A DNA stretch of 64,000 nucleotides from Monarcha castaneiventris obscurior (lineage: Eukaryota > Chordata > Aves > Passeriformes > Monarchidae), in the NCBI GenBank assembly GCA_026261815.1, contig JAMPIT010000493.1, positions 5,907,501 to 5,971,500 of the forward strand. Reading direction: 5' to 3'. The notes below the pieces were generated by a model, which saw only the letters and a list, made by a program, of their open reading frames with translations, had not been told where the DNA came from and did not search any database. This document shows positions 60,652-64,000 of the stretch, one piece after another (the stretch's first letter is position 1; every line of letters begins with the position of its first letter). Position numbers and translations under genes: made by a program.

Positions 60652-61139
60652 TTTATGGCTCGGTTTTGGAGACAAAACTTCAGGAGGAAACCTTCTGAAG
60701 TGAGTGTCTCCTCCGAAGGGAAAAGAGCCTCCCCTTTTCCTCCACCAATAAAACAAGTGGGTCACAAGAAGTGAAAGTGGAAAAAACCAAAAAAACCAGT
60801 TTATTAGCACAAAACCAAGCAGGGTAGAACAGGGAAAAACAAAAAACCCCAAAACCTCAAAATACAACAAATTCCCAGGGGGAACAGACACCCAGGGCTT
60901 GGGCTACCCCGCGGGGCCACCCGCAGGCTCCCCGGCCCAGCGAGGAGGGAAGGGAGGCAGTGAGGCAAGGGGGAGGAAAGGGAACAAGAAGAAGAACAAA
61001 CAACAGAAGCTTTTTCCAACCAGCCAGAACAAAAAGCCCAGCAAAGGGCAGCGCAGCGCTCCCGGCGCGCTCCCGGCCGAGCCCCAGAGCCCCAGAGCCC
61101 CAGCGCCGTTCAGCTGTCTCATAACCTCACCCCAGGACA
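60652..61139 (-). repeat. 5' LTR of the provirus
   Basis: On the minus strand it starts at 61,139 with TGTCCTGGGGTGAGG and ends next to the primer site with GAGCCATAAAAT. It is GC- and CpG-rich in its first part (60,900-61,110), has a poly-A signal in GCTAATAAACTGG (plus-strand TTTATT at 60,800-60,805), and about 150 bp beyond that to its end. Only its first part resembles the 3' LTR; its poly-A signal context and U5 do not. Frames of 72-117 codons across it are incidental. Confidence 0.8.
61116..61139 (-). repeat. Right terminal inverted repeat of the provirus
   Basis: The plus strand reads GTCTCATAACCTCACC followed by CCAGGACA. It is the reverse complement of 57,786-57,809 with one mismatch. 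GTAGG follows immediately, matching the bases just before the left end. Confidence 0.95.
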
Positions 61140-61144
61140 GTAGG

Positions 61145-64000
61145 AAATGGGAAATGGACAGTTCTTTTCTTCTTCAGGTACTTGTTAATGTTTAAGAATG
61201 AAAGAATAGGGAAGGGAAAAAAAAAAAAAAATCAAGCCTGATGCCAGATCCCACAGACCTCACATTAATAAATGTTTTGATTTTTAATTTGTTCCACACA
61301 GATTTTTCTGAAGGCTCTCAGCTTCCTTGTGAATCAACTTGCATTTGTTTAAGGGTCTCTTATTTAGAGGGGAAGAAGTTACTTTCCCCAGAGATGTTAT
61401 GGGTGCATTCACAGTTACATTTTTGCAATGAAAAGTGTCTCCTCTGTGCATATGTAGGGGAAGCACATCTGTTCACAAGGAAATACTGATTTGAAAGCAA
61501 CATTCACCCTCTGAGTGTTGTTACCTCTGAAATTCCCACCAAGAATCCTGTGCTGGAAGCTGTTGGATGGCAGCAGTGCCTCTCTGGCATGATCATTCTC
61601 TGAAGGTCGTGTTTGTATCACATTTTAAATAGGGCAGGGTGAGAAGGTCAAATCAATGAGTGTTTCAGCTATCTCCTGCTTTATCTGTGAGGCTGATATG
61701 TGTGTTCCAGCTCCTTTTCTCCTCCAAGAATTCCTGTCCTTAGTATCAACTGGGGAAACGTTTGGTGTCTGTGTGCCTAGAGTACAAATCCCTCTAATTA
61801 ACTCATAATTGCATACTTTGGACACTTACATCTTTTCTAAACCTAAGGAGATGTTGTAGGAGAGAATTTGGTGTTTCTTTCAGTCATTCAAGCTGTATAA
61901 ACTGGACACGTCCATGATTGGAAGAAAACAGACTGGAACTTTGCTAAGGACGGAACACAGAGATGGGGAAGAACTAAATGACCCACTGGCCATGTGTGTT
62001 GTCTTATGGATGAAGAACAATTATTCTTAAAATAGTAGAAATCGATAATTTTATTAAACCCATCACACTGGTTGCAAATAGTAATTACTGTGGCTAAAAT
62101 AATTTGAGCTTTATTGAACTTTGATGGTGTTCTCAATATATGACTTGGTCTCTACTAGTCTTCCCCATGGTAAATGTAATGGCTTTTTAATAGTAATCTG
62201 TAAACTAAATGAATTGAACATTTCAGTGGAGATCTGGTAGAATGAATGGAAGTTGAGAATATTCTGACTAGTTTGTTCATTGCTTGATAGTTACATTAAA
62301 CTGAGTGGAAAAGTGAACAGTGTTCAAAAGAATAAGCTGAAAGTACTCTTCCAACGCCAAGATGATATGTCAATTTAGGTTTTACAGGCTTTCTCATTTA
62401 AATAATTATCTGTGCTAAATTTTACTGACATTTTATAAAATCAAAGTAATGAGCTTAATATAGAGAACATATTTGAAAACATCTTTGTTGGAGCTGGCTG
62501 GAAATTTCAACAACTGTTTTTGATCACAAATAGCAATTTGATCAAATACAAAATGTTTTCAGAAAGTCTGAGTTGATTTCTTAGGAGGGTGAAGTTAAAA
62601 TAACACCTTCAGAACTTCTTTTTATGGTTATTAAGATAAACCAAGAAACTGTTCAGATGACTTCTTAATTCCAGTTCAGGCTTTTCATACTGCTTTGAAT
62701 TTTGAAATGACTGGGTTACCTGTGGAACACAGATTTGATTTTATGACAAAGTATAATCTTATTAATCAAAACAGTTCAATATTTCATTTTGCTCTTTGGT
62801 GAAATTAACAGTCTCTTTGACCCAAATTGAAGACTTTGAATTTTGCTTCTGGTCTCAGTGATTCCTTTTTCCTGCTGTTCCTCCTTACAGTAGAACAGTC
62901 CAGATTTCATGTTCAAGCCCCCTCAGATTTGCAAAGTTTGGGTTTGGACTGTGGTTGAGAACTGTTTAAATATTTCTGTATTCTTGTTGACAGCTGGATG
63001 ATCCCAAACCTGTGTGAAAGATTTTGCACTCTCCTGTCATGAATAGATCCAGACTAGGCAGACATGCAAGGTGATTTCACTGTTCTTTGTTTACAAGAAA
63101 AGCAAGTTGCCCTTGATAGTAGTGAGCAGTTCATCAGTGTTTCAGCATCATTAAAATTCTTTATTTGTTGCTTTGATGGTAGTGGCTGTGTTACAGCATG
63201 TAATGGGTGAGTAAAGGTGATGCACATTCCTGTCCCTGCAGGAGCCATCCTATTTCTTTCTCCTTGTGCCTCCCCTGTGGACTTGCACCTTCCAGGATGG
63301 GACTGGGAGCTCTTAAACTTTTGTACCTCAGCAGTGAGAGCTGAGTTTCGCCATGACAGCTGCAGTCTTGCACAAATAAAACAGATAATAGAAGATGACA
63401 AACTTTCTCTTATGAACTGAATTTCCTAATAGCTTTTAGTTTCTTTAATTGCTTGTCATGGTTACAAGGAGAGCTTTAGTATAAATATTAATGTTATGAA
63501 TGAAACATGAGATTTTTATTTCAGCAGTGTCCTCAAACTCACTTAGAGTTTCCTTCTGGTAGAATGATTGATGGAATGTCTTGTTGAGGACTGGACTGAC
63601 AACAGGAATTGTAGTTCAGAAGAAATAGCATAGATTGTAAAAGCTTCTAGTTCTTGTTACGCTGCTAGAAAGAGTCAAGCACATTTTAAATGTCTTTAAA
63701 AACCTCTCGAATAACAGCTGACATACAGTGTCACTTGTAGACATTAGGGCAGCTTCCTGTATTGGCAAATTTTTCCTTTGGTGTTCTCTCATCCTGCTTC
63801 AGAATCCGTTGTCCTTTCCATAAAAAATGTGCTATTTATTGCAAAGATTTTGCTGAGTGATTGAAACAAATTCCTGATAAGAAACCTGTAGCCACTTCTA
63901 AGTCCTATGCAAGAATAAGGAAGAAATTATTATGCTTTAAAAAAATTGGAAAAAAAAGTCATTTGCCCCATAAGTACCTCTTATAATCTCTGCACCAGAG
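61145..64000. other. No recognised gene or repeat
   Basis: AT-rich DNA. An A-run lies at about 61,218-61,231. A 115-codon minus-strand frame (63,054-63,401) and shorter ones have no recognised domain. Confidence 0.55.

Larger units (their letters stand above)
57786..61139 (-). mobile_element. Internally deleted endogenous retrovirus (gag, pro, partial RT)
   Basis: A 3,354-bp element on the minus strand with the order 5' LTR, primer binding site, gag-like frames, protease, start of reverse transcriptase, 3' LTR. Its outer ends are TGTCC...GGACA, and GTAGG lies directly outside both (57,781-57,785 and 61,140-61,144), a perfect 5-bp target duplication. Most of pol and all of env are missing, and the reading frames are broken by stops and frameshifts, so it makes no complete protein. 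The UAG between gag and protease in one frame recalls gammaretrovirus-like genomes; the 5-bp duplication recalls ERVL. I therefore do not fix the class. The two LTRs are only partly alike. Confidence 0.9.

Noticed and set aside
1..64000. CRISPR arrays, operons, ribosome binding sites or other prokaryotic features
   Set aside because: The window is vertebrate nuclear DNA; no regularly spaced repeats or compact gene layout occurs.

Overview
The window reads as a stretch of bird nuclear genome, most likely from a songbird: AT-rich single-copy DNA, CR1 LINE tails with the avian 3' end (short ATTCTGTG-type terminal repeats, no poly-A tail), and several endogenous retrovirus (ERV) long terminal repeats with crisp target-site duplications. 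The species assignment is inference from repeat content; I recognise no host gene. No open reading frame outside repeats exceeds about 155 codons, none shows a protein family I can name, and I could not support any exon. The window is best read as intergenic DNA or a very long intron. I see no tRNA, rRNA or CRISPR array.

Layout. 1-13.3 kb: mostly unrecognised single-copy DNA with scraps of ancient amniote repeats (about 0.2, 4.6 and 5.9 kb), a possible MIR tail (5.06 kb) and a G-rich (GGGAGA)n microsatellite (8.17 kb). 13,380-14,073: a solo LTR with a perfect 5-bp target duplication. 18.58 kb: a MIR-like SINE scrap. 19.26-19.95 kb: an LTR attached to a tRNA-Lys-type primer binding site and about 170 bp of retroviral leader, cut off there. 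24,653-25,038: a solo LTR with a perfect 6-bp target duplication. 25.6-27.0 kb: two further LTR-like blocks, then two CR1 tails (27.06 and 27.8 kb). 34.0-34.6 kb: a GC-rich, LTR-like block. 39.6 kb: a CR1 tail. 42.73 kb: a 47-bp tandem duplication. 54.3 kb: a perfect short hairpin. 54,820-55,329: a second copy of the 13.4-kb LTR family. 56.6-57.06 kb: a long CR1 3' segment on the minus strand. 57,786-61,139: a decayed, internally deleted ERV on the minus strand. 61.2-64 kb: unrecognised.

The most structured object is the ERV at 57.8-61.1 kb. On the minus strand it runs LTR, primer binding site, gag-like frames with a UGA stop and a frameshift, an in-frame UAG, a protease with a visible DTG motif, the first part of reverse transcriptase, then an abrupt join into a second, shorter LTR. 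Most of pol and any env are gone. Its outer ends form a 24-bp inverted repeat with one mismatch, flanked on both sides by GTAGG, yet its two LTRs match each other only over roughly 130 bp. That asymmetry is the main puzzle here. Nothing in the element can be made as an intact protein.
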